Source: Varanus komodoensis | Lineage: Eukaryota > Chordata > Lepidosauria > Squamata > Varanidae | Assembly (NCBI RefSeq): GCF_004798865.1 | Contig: NW_025335268.1 | Location: forward strand, 77,599,728 to 77,663,727 | DNA: 64,000 nt | Reading direction: 5' to 3' | In this document: in pieces, positions 33,901 to 45,371 of the stretch | How the letters are laid out: each line of letters starts with the position of its first letter | How positions within the stretch are numbered: position 1 is the first letter of the stretch | The notes under the pieces: model-generated | What the model was told of the DNA's origin: nothing | The model's database searches: none | Seen by the model: only the letters and a program-made list of their open reading frames with translations | Made by a program: the position numbers and the translations under genes

Positions 33901-34004
33901 AGTTATGGAATGCGCTCCCCAGAGAGGTCCGCCTGGCGCCGTCGTTATTTGTTTTTCGGCGCCAGGCTAAGACCTTTTTATTTAAGCAACATTTTAAATG
34001 CTAA
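30957..34004 (+). CDS. L2-clade LINE endonuclease-reverse transcriptase, uninterrupted
   Basis: The 1015-codon ORF starts at an ATG just after the GC-rich 5' region (context TTTTTATGG) and ends at TAA 34002-34004. Residues about 73-285 are an APE-type endonuclease: LLFNARS, ITETW (103-107), RGGGVALVY, LGDFN (209-213), and WSDHF (276-280) are all kept. A linker with basic runs follows. The reverse transcriptase has DLSAAFDTIDH (Asp near 645), HGVPQGSILSPLLFNIY, YADD (734-737) and NPDKTEVLLVGG. The C-terminal block VQNRAARLLTGTGRY and LHWLPIEVRAQFK is typical of the L2 clade. Its length fits a full L2 ORF. In the family this protein nicks target DNA and copies its own RNA. No break is visible, so it could be an active or recently active copy; activity itself cannot be read from sequence. 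Confidence 0.93.
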   Translation: MESSLAMLPPEFPGERTGAAIGVVMGNGRNSGGGLTCLHRRRRDRWLTPVPTSGFAPSQKVPGSLVSRPSGLTVLLFNARSANNKSALIHDLIVDEGADLACITETWAGEGGDVALSQLCPPGYMVQHCSRPEGRGGGVALVYRASITLTGLPVPSRPGLECLYLVLGDRDRLGILLVYRAPFCPTVSLPELTETVSDLVLRTPRMLVLGDFNIHAEASLTGAAQDFMASMTAMGLSQHVTGPTHERGHTPDLVFSTGQEEGGLRVRNLCLTPLSWSDHFLVRFVLESDISLCKGADPIVWVRPRSRMDPEGFLKALGEFPADKTGAPVEALVELWNGEMTRAVDTIAPKRPLPSGRARSSPWYTPELRAMKQVGRRLERRWRKSRDESDRTHLRAHYRAYAVAVRAAKKRHFSASIASSQCRPAELFRVVQGLVHPGPKEELIPPSKARCDDFAEHFREKIAQIRHELDSTIDSEVLRETPTLPSGPELLDEFQLLRPDDVDKVLGRVRPTTCLLDPCPSWLTKDSKHGIGTWILEVVNASLREGRVPAPLKEAVVRPVLKKASLDPGMAANYRPVANIPFLGKVLERVVAGQLQALLDETDYLDPFQSGFRPGYGTESALVALYDDLCREKDRGSASLLVLLDLSAAFDTIDHGILLDRLAGLGVGGTALRWFRSYLNDRFQKVVLGDYGSAPWQLCHGVPQGSILSPLLFNIYMKPLGEVIRRCGLRTHQYADDTQLYLSFSTNPGEAVAVLNRCLAEVMGWMRANKLKLNPDKTEVLLVGGSGFGEGDLNLVLNGVALPPRDKVRSLGVLLDPELSLEAQVTTAARSAFLQLRLIHQLRPYLEYDCLATVTHALVTFRLDFCNALYVGLPLKTVRILQLVQNRAARLLTGTGRYVHMTPVLRQLHWLPIEVRAQFKVLVMTYKALNGLGPGYLKERLHPYLPSRPLRSAGKALLREPSVREIRRVATRRRAFSAVAPKLWNALPREVRLAPSLFVFRRQAKTFLFKQHFKC

Positions 34005-34169
34005 ATACAATTGAATTTTATCTGGCCAGGGCGGCTTATTTTATAATGTGAGTTTTAATTAAGATTATTTTATATGGATTTTAACTTGTTTTATCTATGT
34101 TGTAAGCCGCCCCGAGGCTTCGGCGAATGGGGCGGCATAAAAATGTTTTAATAAATAAATAAATAAATA
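34005..34169 (+). other. L2 LINE 3' UTR and AATA simple-repeat tail
   Basis: After the stop comes the GCCAGGGCGGCTTATTTTAT segment, then GCCGCCCCGAGGCTTCGGCG and an (AATA)n tail. The same 3' end is seen in the truncated copies at 2618, 3683, 47022, 52735 and 56610, which are therefore related to this family and may have used the same tail recognition. Confidence 0.9.
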
Positions 34170-34174
34170 AAGAT

Positions 34175-35595
34175 AGTGAATGCAGGAAATTAGGAAAGTC
34201 TATGGATCAAACTGAAGGTGACTGAGTTGCTAACAAGTCTGTAATCCTTAAGGATCAGAATCTATCTCAACAAAATCTATCTCACCCTCAAGCAAACAAA
34301 ATGCCATTGTGATCATGGAATGGCCCCAGTAAAGAATCATAGTCTTCCCAGATCACTGCTATTCTGTTATAATTATGGAAAGATGGACATTCCATGTGTA
34401 CAGAACAATGCAATGCTGAGTGCAGAAGTACATACATACTTTGCCAGAGTACAGCATAAAACACCGCAGAGAGGGCTGTAGTCCAGGCATGATGAAGACA
34501 GCCGTAAGATTACAACTAATATTCAGGGAGAATCTTGACAGACATGTAGATGGAACAAAACATTAAATGCATCGTGGGTAAGCTATGACATACACTGAAA
34601 GAGTTGAGTGCAATTGCCTGACGCATAGATGTTCACAGCTAACATGCATCTCTCAGGAGAAAACCAACTGGCACATCAGAAAATGCAGCCAATGGAATAT
34701 GCACTTTATGTAATAAGGGATGATGCCCAAGCAGCTCCATATGTAGGATATATTATTGTCTCAACATAGGGCAGTGGAACAGATACATCACAGTTGGCCT
34801 TTGCACTAATATACCAGATCGAGGTTCTCCAGCTGTGGTGCCAGCTAATGTGGGTACAAATGTTCTCAGAAGGTTTAGAGAAGACTGTGAATGGAATACA
34901 GGCATGCATTTTGAGAAGAAAATGCAAATTAGCAGAGCATGGGCTGAGATTCAGGAAGCCCAGAAGATATGCAAAAAGGATTAAAAGGAAAGGCATGCGC
35001 AGCATAATGAGAATTGTAGAAAGCAATACCTTCATCTTATCTCCTGGTGCAGAAAGAGAAGTTATTGGAATAGTGAGGATGTCACAAACTGAAAAAGAAC
35101 ATGAAGTTATCTTAAGAGATGCACATAACCAGAATTTCCCTGGGGAACGTGTATTTAAAAAATAGTTTGCCGAGGTATCTTGTAACAGAATTTCTGTGCA
35201 AGTACAGAATATAAGCTTCCATGAAGTCACATTGCCACAGAAATGTGTACTTGCCAGAGAAGTCATTGAGTTGGTAAGCCAATGCCAATCTTTACAGAAA
35301 GAAAAATAGAATGGATGTTATATTGGAATTGAGAATTTACCTATAATTTCTAAATATATGTGTTAAATAGAACACTGGTTATTGAAAAAGGTAAGAGCAA
35401 CATTTTTTACATCATGACCTTGCTATAGGTCAGTTAAGGGACAATACATAATTTATTTTTTAATCAGACTAGGTATCTTCCAGGAGAGAAGAATCCTGTT
35501 TCAACTGCTGCAGACTTAAAACTTTGAGTTGCTAGCAAGTTATATTATCGAGGAATCTATCAGTCCGTACATTTCTCAAGATACGATGGTGATAC
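34175..35595 (+). mobile_element. Fossil Ty3/Gypsy-type element, protease-side and linker part
   Basis: Short blocks (for example AGAEREVIGIVRM and a GYIIVSTQ-like segment) fit the protease and the linker before the reverse transcriptase of vertebrate Gypsy-type elements. The region is broken in several places and the assignment is weaker than for the RT part. It lies directly after the L2 insertion that splits the fossil and before a SINE insertion at 35596. The overlapping open frame on the minus strand is only its antisense shadow. Confidence 0.55.
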
Positions 35596-35801
35596 ACTTA
35601 TATTCCATAGCTTTCCTCTCATGAGGAACCCAAGGAGGCCTACATAGTTGTCCTCCACTCTATTTTTAATCTCACAACATCCACCCAGTGAATACAAGAG
35701 AGCCTGCGGCTGGTCCAGAGTCACTCAGTGAGATTTATGGCTCAGTTCTAGTGCCCACCCAGGTCCTCAGTCTAATACTCTAACCAGTACATCACACTGA
35801 C
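35596..35801 (-). mobile_element. tRNA-derived SINE (first family), antisense, old
   Basis: On the minus strand the order is a degenerate A-box region (TACTGGTTAGAGTATTAGAC), GAGGACCTGGGTGGGCACTA as B-box region, a GACTCTGGACCAGCC segment and a GGATGTTGTGAGATTAAAAA segment. This is the family of the copy at 45372-45636. It sits inside the Gypsy fossil, so it inserted later. Confidence 0.75.
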
Positions 35802-36115
35802 TTTGAACTAGTTGTTCTAATTATGAAGAAGGCAAGAACTTTAAGTTGCTCATGGGTTATCAGCAAAGGAGTAACATCATGAGAAAAGATTCATATCCTC
35901 TAGACCCCTACCCAGAATTCAGGAAACACCCACTTTACTTTCTGAATCCAAGAGATTCAGTGTGTTGGACTTGAAGAGTGGCTATTATGAAGTTGAATTA
36001 GAAGAGGAAGGCAGGCCCAAGACTGCTTTTACCACACCAATGAGAATATGTCATCTGTGTATGCCAGGGATTAGCTAATGCACTGCAACATTTCAGAAGA
36101 TGATGGCCGTTGGCA
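35802..36115 (+). mobile_element. Fossil Ty3/Gypsy-type element, reverse-transcriptase part
   Basis: A block reading SVLDLKSGYYEVELEE, shortly followed by RPKTAFTTP, is the diagnostic palm start of a Ty3/Gypsy reverse transcriptase. The homology fades after about 36115. It is a broken fossil with no LTR seen. Together with the Gag-like part at 29620-30337 it suggests one old insertion whose middle was later split by the L2 LINE and a SINE. Confidence 0.85.
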
Positions 36116-38927
36116 GGGTTCAATGTGAAGGGATGTTGAGGCAAAAGAGCATGATCCCAAGTCCACCTCTATGCATGTTCATCATAGCATGTACATAGCC
36201 TTTGTGCATTTGTTGCCCTCCATAGAAAATAGGATGGAGTCCTGGAATATGATAACTCCCATATACATGATCACAGGGAATTTTTTTGTGAACATTACTG
36301 TCACAAGGAATGCCTCCTCTTCTGGGAAGAGAATGCCCCTTTTTCCTATTGTCACCCTCAATTATCAATGTGACCAAGTAGATACAGCAACTATAAACTT
36401 TATTAATCTGTGCCACAGTTCTGGATAATTCAAGTCAGTGGCTGTAGGATCAGACTCACATCTTGGAGACTGTAGTAAGCAGCTGCAGAATAAGGCAAAA
36501 AGTTCCTGTGGCAAAACTGCTAAGAGCTTCAGGACCAGGATAAAACACCACAGAATGAGATATGTAGCTTCAAAGCCATTAGCAATTAGACCCTAATTGT
36601 AAATAAACACTTGTCAAGTCAGGATGATCTTTTATTGAGTTTGCTGAGGAAATGAAGTCTTTTCTTATTCACTAGGTCTTGTGTTTCCTGCCAGCCACTT
36701 CAATGCTCTAACTTTTTGTTCTTCTAGGGAGCCAGCTGTTCTTGCCCATTTCTCTCTATCCCTTTTTGTATCCTTCATCCTTTTTAGTCCCTGTCATTAC
36801 TCCCTGAACATTCAGACTTCTTTTCTCTGCATCTGTCCCATCTCCTTCTTCCTTGGAGTTCTTGAGCCATTTAAAGAGTTCTTTTTTATTGTCTGACTGT
36901 TGGTCTTTCCTATCAGTCACTATTACTGGGCAACCAGGTACCCCCGGGGTTGTGCAAGAACCCCTGATGTCTCCTGATGATTGCTTGGATGCTTGACACA
37001 TGAGCGGGAACTACATGATTGCTCTTCATGCAGACTAGCAGGATGTGATGTCTGTGAGTCATGTTTAAAGGGGTCCAACTGAAAGTATCTTGCCTGGCGC
37101 TGGTAGTGCTCTGGTATTTGTCTAATTGTCTAGGGATGGGGTGGGGGCAAGTAGATGTTAGAAAAATAAATATCACAGTACATTTCAAGAGCCGAAGGCT
37201 TTAGCACCAGACAGTAGATTAAAACAAAAGGCCAAATCCAAATATTTCTGAGAGAGAGACAATTGAGAAAAACTTGTGCAATTAAGCTTTTGTGTCTGTA
37301 TTTTGGCAACAGATGTCTTTATTCCTTCCATCTTGGGCACTGTAGTAGAGGAATCATGGGTGAGTTTGCATGCCATGGCAAGGATGGGGAAGGGGTACCA
37401 TGGTACCAAGAGGTACCATGATTGGTATTAATGTCCTACATTTTCTCTGATGGACAAATACAAATCCTATCTGATTCCAACTTTTTCTGGCCTATCTCCA
37501 TCCTACTTCTCTTGCTATGCATCCCCATGAGCAAAAACACCTGCATTACTATGTTGTTCTCTGACTCAGTTTCATTTTTCTGTTTGGTCTATTGAGATTT
37601 TGAGGTAGGTTCTCCCTCTTTTCTTTCCAAATTCTACTTCCATCTTTACCACCCCTCAAAGGTATTTTCTTTACATTGAAATATACACTTTTGCTGTTTC
37701 TTCCTCCTCTTCTTCCTCCATGTATTTATCTCCTTTCTCCCTGTTTCAGAAATAAAATAGGTTGATGGGCAAAGTGCCCAACCAAACAGGAACAAAGCAA
37801 CTGATGATATATCTGTGTTTGCTAGGAAGTCCTGAGTAGAGATTGGGTGCCTGGTGTACCTCCTTTTACTGATGCTTCTCCACAGGACTCTGTGGTGTTT
37901 TAACATTCATTTAACATGAATGTTAAAATGGAGCTTCTGGGTCTAGGTCTCACAAGAAACAATTACAATAAGCAGAAACCATGCGAAAGACCATTCTTTT
38001 TTGTTGTCATTTCCAGGTCCAAAACAAGCCAGGGTCCATACTAGATATATGCTGAGCCTCTGCAAAATCCACTTCATGTCTGCCCATCAGACTTCTTCTG
38101 GTGCTCATCCCTCTCTAAGGAAGTGAGCCAAGTCCAGAAGAAGTCTGTGAACATTTGCAGACCCCTGTTTGTGCAGCCGGGAACCTTTCTCAGCTACCAT
38201 TCCTGGTGGGCAACTTTCTACTCCACTTGCTGCTGCTGGTGGAACAGTGGAAGAGCAGTGCCTACCGTTCCCAAGAGAGAACCTTCTTTCCCTTGCCCAG
38301 GGCATGTTCTGCCCTCCTGATTCTGTGCTTCAATGCCAAGTAGTGGCACAAATAGCTCTAGCTGGGCCAAATGCTGCCACAGTTTTTATGTCCAAAGGGT
38401 TTGTGCCTTAACACCTACATGATGTTTTCCTCCCAGCAGGGAAGAGAAAAGATCTGGATCTATATAGAAAGTTGGACATTTTCCAATAAACATCATGGAC
38501 CAAAGCATGCCGCCTTAGCCTTCAAAACATCAGGCACATCTCCCCTAACCAAATGATCCATGCTAAATCAAGCAGCATGGTTAGAGTTAACCATGTGTAC
38601 CTCAAAAACACACCCACCTGAGGGATGGATTCTATCTGCACTGCATTACTTTTAATGGGATGAGCATTCTAATCCACTTCACAATGCTACAAAGGGACAC
38701 ACAAACTTGTGTGATTTTTGAAATTATGACTAAAGCTTGCTCATGAATGACCATAATTAAAGAACAGATCTGATATAGATGTCTCCAACCTGCACAAAGA
38801 GAGATGCTGTGGAAACAGGATGCCCTCTTTGTGCAAGGTGGTAGTGTCTGGATCATGCCAGATGAAATCTAGTGGTGGGTTACTTGGACAGGGTGTTCCT
38901 ACACATAGATAAAAATATAACGAATTT
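36116..38927. other. Unannotated stretch
   Basis: No exon or recognised transposon. It may contain the unrecognisable end of the Gypsy fossil on its left. A 13-bp perfect inverted repeat with a 5-base loop is at 37898-37928 (TTTTAACATTCAT and its complement). Confidence 0.4.
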
Positions 38928-39100
38928 CAGATAGAAACATAGAAACAGAGTGAGTCAGAAGGGGCCTCCTGGGCCATCTAGTCTGATTCCCGGCTCCAGT
39001 CGGCTCCACTTCTGACATGCCTACCCTGTGCATGTCCAGATAGCAGTCCCCAGCAATAATCTCGTCAGGTTTTATTGTATTGAAAACATGCCCCGGTCCA
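38928..39100 (-). mobile_element. CR1 LINE 3' end, antisense
   Basis: On the plus strand it starts GATAGAAACATAGAAACAGA, then GGGCCTCCTGGGCCATCTAG, TCTGATTCC and further diverged CR1 sequence to about 39100. This is the reverse complement of a CR1 3' end with an ATCTAG-type block and a TTTCTATG-type tail. It is a dead fragment. Confidence 0.7.
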
Positions 39101-39589
39101 TGCAATTGGAATGCATAAACTGAAGAGTTTTCTTATTCACTTAAGTGGAGGAAGCAACTTTCCAGGATGGGGTTTGCACAGCATACTTCTAGCCCAGATC
39201 ATGGCTCAGAAAATAAACTCCAATTCATTCTCTCCTTTGGAATAAGAATGCTCCAACTATTCAAACATATAAGAGGGGGATCTTTTCAAGAAGCCAAGTA
39301 GAATGAAAAGATGTTTAGTCAGTGGTGAGCATAATATAATGAGATACCTCATTTTCTCACATTCCATCATTTCATCTGATGTTGATTTTAGTGTCGCCAA
39401 GGCAATTGTCACTACCCAGTGGACTTAATTTATTCCTTGCTAATACAGAGAGACTATCAGTCATAAGAAATAAACAAATGTCCTTCCCTTCATAATTCTG
39501 CCTTGGAGAAAGTCATAAAGATCTGTGGCTAAAGTCGTCAAATGACAGAAAAAAATACCAGGAAAATTTAATCATAATCAACAAATATC

Positions 39590-39595
<6 letters not shown>
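39101..39595. other. Unannotated stretch
   Basis: No exon or recognised repeat. Confidence 0.4.
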
Positions 39596-39650
<55 letters not shown>

Positions 39651-39659
39651 GCACGCGCG

Positions 39660-39695
<36 letters not shown>
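39596..39695. repeat. Compound microsatellite (CT)n-(CG)n-(CA)n
   Basis: About 52 bases of CT repeats are followed by ACGCACGCGCGCGCGCGCGC and then about 28 bases of CA repeats. The last ~48 bases alternate purine and pyrimidine without a break, a candidate for left-handed (Z) DNA. The uninterrupted tract suggests recent expansion. Confidence 0.97.
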
Positions 39696-39696
<1 letters not shown>

Positions 39697-42600
39697 GCAG
39701 AGAGTCTCCAATAGCTCCTGGCATTCATCTTCTAATTTTAGATGCCTCATATTTGGTTCAGTGAACTGGATCACTTAGTTGTGACTACTATAGAAGCTCC
39801 AGTGTGGAAAATATATGTTCTTAATGTACTGCAGTCACCTGCACAGTAACTGTAACTCTTAACTCTAGCACTCTTTTCAATGGCAAGATGGGTGCGTGCA
39901 CATTTGTTTGTTGTATACACATGCACACATATGCACACATCCGCATGCACACCCGCACACACAGTACTGAACAGGACCATTCAAAATAGTGACATTTCCA
40001 GATGTTAATACTGAACGGTCTTATTCATCTTTTCCACTGTTGCAGACAAAGGAAATACAGTTTTCATTTTAAAAACAAAACAAGTCCAGCACCATTTTAA
40101 AAGGGTGTCTGAACAGATGTAATTAAATTAAAGAGGCTCTACATTACAAGAATACCAACGTAAAATGTGTGAACTGCATAATTTCAAATGAATAATACAG
40201 TTCACAGTTTTTGCCATTACACGGAATTTGCCCACAGGCTACTGTCAACTCTGCAGGATTTTTTTAGACTTTTTCTATTTAATGGAAAGCACGAAGAATG
40301 GTCCGTCCTGTCTATCTCAGGAGCACTGCCTCCCTTCCTTATCTGCATAGCCCCTCCTCCTTAGCTTAGATTACGCTTCCCAAGTGCAGCTGTTGTGCCA
40401 GTAACTGGGGTTAGAGATGCGAAGACGTAATACATTGTTGACCATCATCAGCTGCAAAACTACTTTCTTTCTTTCCATTTCCTGGAGAAATGCTTGGAAA
40501 CTGCTCTTGGGGTTCTCTCCATGCCAGTTGTCTGAGGAAGTTGCCTCCCCTGCAGTGCTTGCCTCTGCCGTGTGTGAAAAGTGAGAGGTGGCCAGTGGCA
40601 CAAGCGTGGCATTTCTTGCTCATGTGAATCAGTGAGTGCTTTTCTGGACCATAACTTTCCTCTGCCTGCCAGTTTGATTCGGAGGCAGACAAAGCCATAT
40701 GTCTAGTGCTCCCTGGAATGACTGATGCTCCCTGCACTTGCTCTGGGCAGCCATCTCAGCCTGGGTTTTTTCAGTGACGACGCCCCGCTTTCCTGTCCGT
40801 TGTTCGTGGTGACTGATGGGACTTGTGGTCCAAAACATATGCGGGGGAGAAGGCTGCTCTGGGGCATTGTATCCAACTTAGATGACGATGTGGAAAGTTC
40901 TCTTCTTTCTATAGAAAACTCTTGGCCTCTGGCTTCCCCTCCATAGTCTTAAAGGTGGCAGGGACCACATCAAAGGGTGATCATGGTGGGGTCCTGCCAA
41001 GGGCCCACCCCACAGCAGAAGCCCAGTCCCAAGAACATGCTGGAGTAGTTTCTTCCCTTTCCTTTTGGAACCTCCTTGTTTCCTGGCTTCTCACTGTTGC
41101 CCAGACAGTGGTGTGGATGGGAAGGGGCAGTCCCTCTTGCTGACTTTCTGCTGTCTAACAAGCTGCAGAGATGATGGAATGGCTGTTACTCCTGTAGTGC
41201 TGAGAAAGCAGACTCACTCAAAGAGGCTGGCCCAAGAGCCCTCCGCACCTTGGAGCCAGTGCTGAATGGCAGAAGGCTTTGTCGTTATCTTCAGTTTGGA
41301 AAAGGGGTGGGTGGGGGTTGGCAGGGATGTCTGGCTTGAGCCAAAGCAGCAAACAAGTTCTCCTTTGGGCTGCACGGGAATTCAACTGGGTAAATCTTTT
41401 TTTTTTTTGCTGCGAATTAACTCTCCTCTGACAATCAGTCAGGAGGTGTTTTCCAAGGTTTGAAAAGCTATTTCATATTGTTGCTTTTCCTTTCCGCAGT
41501 GTCTCTGCAAGTCCCACATGCTATTTTGAAAGTCTTCAATGTTTGCAGAACATGCCAAAGGTGAGTTTCTGGGCTTTGTAGCGAAAAATCTTGGAATGGA
41601 ATGTTTTGTGCACAGGTACCAAAGCAGCACAAAGATTGACACAATCACTATCTTGCTGGTAAATGCTGCCTTTGTGAAAACTTACAAAAGGTATTGCAAA
41701 CATGCACTTCTCTCTGTTCCCAGTCCTTTCTTGAACTACAGCTCTGTGGCTTTTACAACCTGGGTTTGTAAACACAGACATTTAAGGGGCTTGTTCCTAA
41801 AGCAGCCCAGTAGTCTTTTGTATTGTGCCTTTTGTCAGTGGAGTTTATGCACATGATCACACCAGGATAGACGCGTCTCCATTGTGCTCTGTCAAGAAAA
41901 CATGTTCTTTACGGAGTGCACACCAAGTTGTATTTATTGGTCAGGTCTGAACAATATGCATGCCAGGTGCCCAGTTCTTTCATGAGATGCTGAGGCAAAC
42001 CAAGTATTGCTGGCCATGTTCCTTGCTTCCCTGCACTTCCATAGAAACCTAATGCGCAATCTGAGAGTTGCAGGAGGGCTGTTTGGGGAGTGGCTCCTCC
42101 CTTTCTCAGCCCCAGTCTTGAGGTGCAAACAGCAGGGTGGACTGGTTGAAGTCCTGGAGATCTTGGGCAGGGCTTACAGAAGGATACATTTTTAGCAGGA
42201 AATAGTGATCAGAGGCGGCAGCTGCCACTTCTCCTTCTCCTCCTTTCTTGATTTTTTTTTTTTTCCCATTTCCTTGTTTAAAGGACCTCCACAACTAAAA
42301 TGCTCATGAGAAGCTGCTTTTCTGCATGCTGCTAGATGGAGGCTTTGACAAGAGGTGGACTCTCAGATGCCTCAAGCTGATTAAGATTAGGAAGGAAATG
42401 TGCTCTGCATATGCTCAGAAGCCATTCCATTATTTCCATCAGGTCGTTTCTTTCAAGGTTGACAGTTGCACTTGTTTTTCTCTTCTAGAGCCCCCATGTT
42501 TTCAGCTCGCATTTACACGTGCTCTCTCTCACATACACCTTTTCTGGGTAACCTCCAATAATTTCTGTTCTATTCCTAAACACCACCCCTTCCCTGTTTT

Positions 42601-45371
42601 CAGATTTTGATCTGTCTCTTGCCTTCTAAATAATGCATATTAGCCAAGCCATTTTTTGCAATTCACCAGGGGAGAGTGTTCCTGAACAGGAGCAGGGTGT
42701 CCTTCCACCACATCAGGACATAAGTTACTACAAAGTTTCGGACCTATCATATCTTACATTTGATGTAAGATAGTTTGGCATCCAGTGTCCCACACAGGAA
42801 ACAAAAGGAAGAAAGTTCTACTGCCTTTGCTAAAAAGTCCTGTCCCTCCACCATACATATGCTCTCTCTCTCTCTTTCTGCCCTCCACTCACACACATAT
42901 ACTCACACGCATTCTCAGTACTCACTACAGCTCATATTCCTTCCACATAAATATTCTGTCTGGGTTCCAAAATTTTTAAAATTTCAGCCCTATAATTTGG
43001 GATGAAGGATCTTTGCTGACCCATGTCGAGCCATTCCAAGATCTCCCGGCACATTCAGATCTACTCTCTACATACCCCTAGTCTAAAGGGACCTTGGGAA
43101 AGCAGTGATTAGCCACACAGACAGTTGTTGTATAACTTGTCCAAGAGAGTAACTTTTCAGGGTTCTTAAACTTTCCTTCATTTTTACAGCAGGAAACTGG
43201 TCTGCAAAGGGAGTCATTGTCCTTGAATGCAGCTCACTGAACCCTATTTGGAACAAGCCGAGTTGAACTGAATGCAAAATGTCCAAAAAGCTACTATTAT
43301 TTCATGGGACCTATTGCATTAACCAACTATATTATAACTTATCTGGAGATTATGCAAAAGCTGTGTTAGTCCCAAACAAGGAATGGAATCCATTACCAGA
43401 CTTAAGCAAAAAATAATTTAAAAAACCCTCACTTCCATATTCTCTGTAGTCAAAATATTGGTTCTGAAACAATGCCTAAAGCTATGACTATCTAGTTTCT
43501 CTTTTCTTGTTTTGAAAGAGTCAAACCAATATCATGGGAGTAAAGGAAGTTAATGTTAAAAGTGATGAATTTCAGCATAAACTTGCAATTAAAGAACTAT
43601 GGGTTAGCAGAATGAGAAAATGAGAGCAAATACGTTTAATGATTGGTATGGAATGACATACAGTGACTTCTTCACCTCTTAAACTAGAGCGGTTTTGTTA
43701 CAGCAACAGCAAGTCATAGCACTTCTTTAAAAAAAAACCCAGCTAACACACTACTGCTCTCAAAACTATTTACAGTGAATTCATATTTCATATTGTTTTC
43801 TTATATTTTTAGTCCACCCAGTAACACCTCCTCCCCTACTGGGGAGATTACACGATACTAAAAGTATTGTGTCCACTGAATGAACCAGGTGGACAATTAT
43901 TGTGGACAATTTGTGTGCCTCTTTCCTGCCCAGGCATAACTTGGTTCACACATGCAGACAGATCATGCATGTCCTGCACATTGAGAAGTGTTGTCTTGAT
44001 CTCAAACGCGGTCTGACTTTCTAAGGGAACTGTACATTCAGACTAACCATTGGTTCTATTACACCGTAGGATGGAGCCTGGAGGAATGAGCTGCTCAGCT
44101 AGAGAGCTGTGAATTCCACACGCAAAGAAGACAAGGGTGAAAAGAGAAGCCAGACATTGCTGACGGGTGCCAATACAATGAATGTTTTACAACTAAATAT
44201 TTACAAGCCATGCTTTCAAAAATGACTTAAACTGTTAGTTATTAAAGATATACTTCCATGAAATGACAACATGTGCATTTTTCTTCTTTTATTTTATGAT
44301 TAAGTCCTTAAGTAGGGATATGTAGCAACTGGCTGTTGCCAGTATTAGGAGAGCATGAGACAGAGCTGCACTAATGACGTACCTGGATTATAATGGAGGG
44401 GGTTAATATTGTTCTTTTCTGAGGATGACGCTGTCTTTTACTCTCAGCCAGGGTTCCCTGGGTGTCAAGCGAGAGGATTAGGAGAAGGTGCCCCCTGGCA
44501 GGGCCCTAGTCCTGCAATCGTGTGTTCTAGCACAGTGACATGGGAGACTCCTGAGCTACAGTGCTAAGACGTGTGATTTCAGGACTAGGGCTCCCAGCAC
44601 ACTCTGTAAAATAGGTGAGAGTTCTGTACAGTGGGTGTGCTGGGCAAGGTAGGATTATCAGCCACTCTTCTGCTTTTCTTACTTTTCTACAAACGAATTT
44701 ATATGAAATAATGGAAAGTACAAATGATTCCGCAAGTTTGCAGCATCTGTGTGATTCAGGACAAGACCATCTGCTGTGGAATCTGTGGGTAAGATTCTCA
44801 GAAATCCAAACTTGTGTTATCCCATTCCTACTGGTCTCTCTGTGCTTTCTCCAAGTTTGCCCAGAATTCCCCTGCAGCAAGAATCACTGATTATCTAGAG
44901 GTCCTAGCAAAGCTTTTCTGTCTTTTCTTACTTCGGCATCATCCTCAAGAATGTGCAGCATGTGACTGTTAAAAGATTCCACACCCAGAGGCCTTCCTTC
45001 CAGCAAGCAGTGGGGTACTGCAGAGAATGCAGCCAGCATTCTCACTGCGACCCTGCCCAGTCATCTGGTCCTTGACGTGGCTATTCTTGAGCTGGAGACA
45101 GAATTGCTTTACGTCTGAAAAATGCAATTAAATGGCTTGTGATATTGTATTAACATGCCTAATCTCTTAGTGCCACTACTTGGTGCATCATGACTACTTC
45201 CTTCCATACTGTAGTAATGATAAATGGAACAAGATGGGTCCATCAGCATATTAAGATGAGTAACTGCCCCGATCCTCAAGTCTTACATTGTACTGACAGA
45301 CAGTCTTGCCTAATGTCTTCCTCTACTTCTTAGCACAGGATCCAATTAACAACCACATGAAAGGAGTAACT
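39696..45371. other. Unannotated 5.7-kb stretch, probably intronic
   Basis: No exon or transposon identified with confidence. Landmarks: a GATGGGACTTGTGGTCCAAA fragment at about 40814-40833 like one arm of the palindromic MITE family; a 10-bp inverted repeat at 42750-42772; CT/CA-rich low complexity at about 42860-42910. Open frames are short and overlap on both strands. Confidence 0.4.

Larger units (their letters stand above)
30338..34169 (+). mobile_element. Full-length L2-clade LINE, apparently intact
   Basis: The element has a GC-rich 5' region with two tandem units (from 30339) and one long ORF (30957-34004). The L2-type 3' UTR follows, with CCCGAGGCTTCGGCGAATGG and an (AATA)n tail (about 34148-34169). 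The short sequence AAGAT occurs at both edges (30333-30337 and 34170-34174), a possible 5-bp target duplication, though the A/T-rich tail makes this weak. CpG dinucleotides are abundant in the 5' region, and the ORF has no stop or frameshift, so insertion looks recent. It lies within a Gypsy-type fossil. If the window is GLRA2 intron, it is antisense to the gene on its upstream side. Confidence 0.93.

Noticed and set aside
34706-35266. A 186-codon minus-strand open frame
   Set aside because: It is the antisense of the protease-side part of the Gypsy-type fossil and has no domain of its own.
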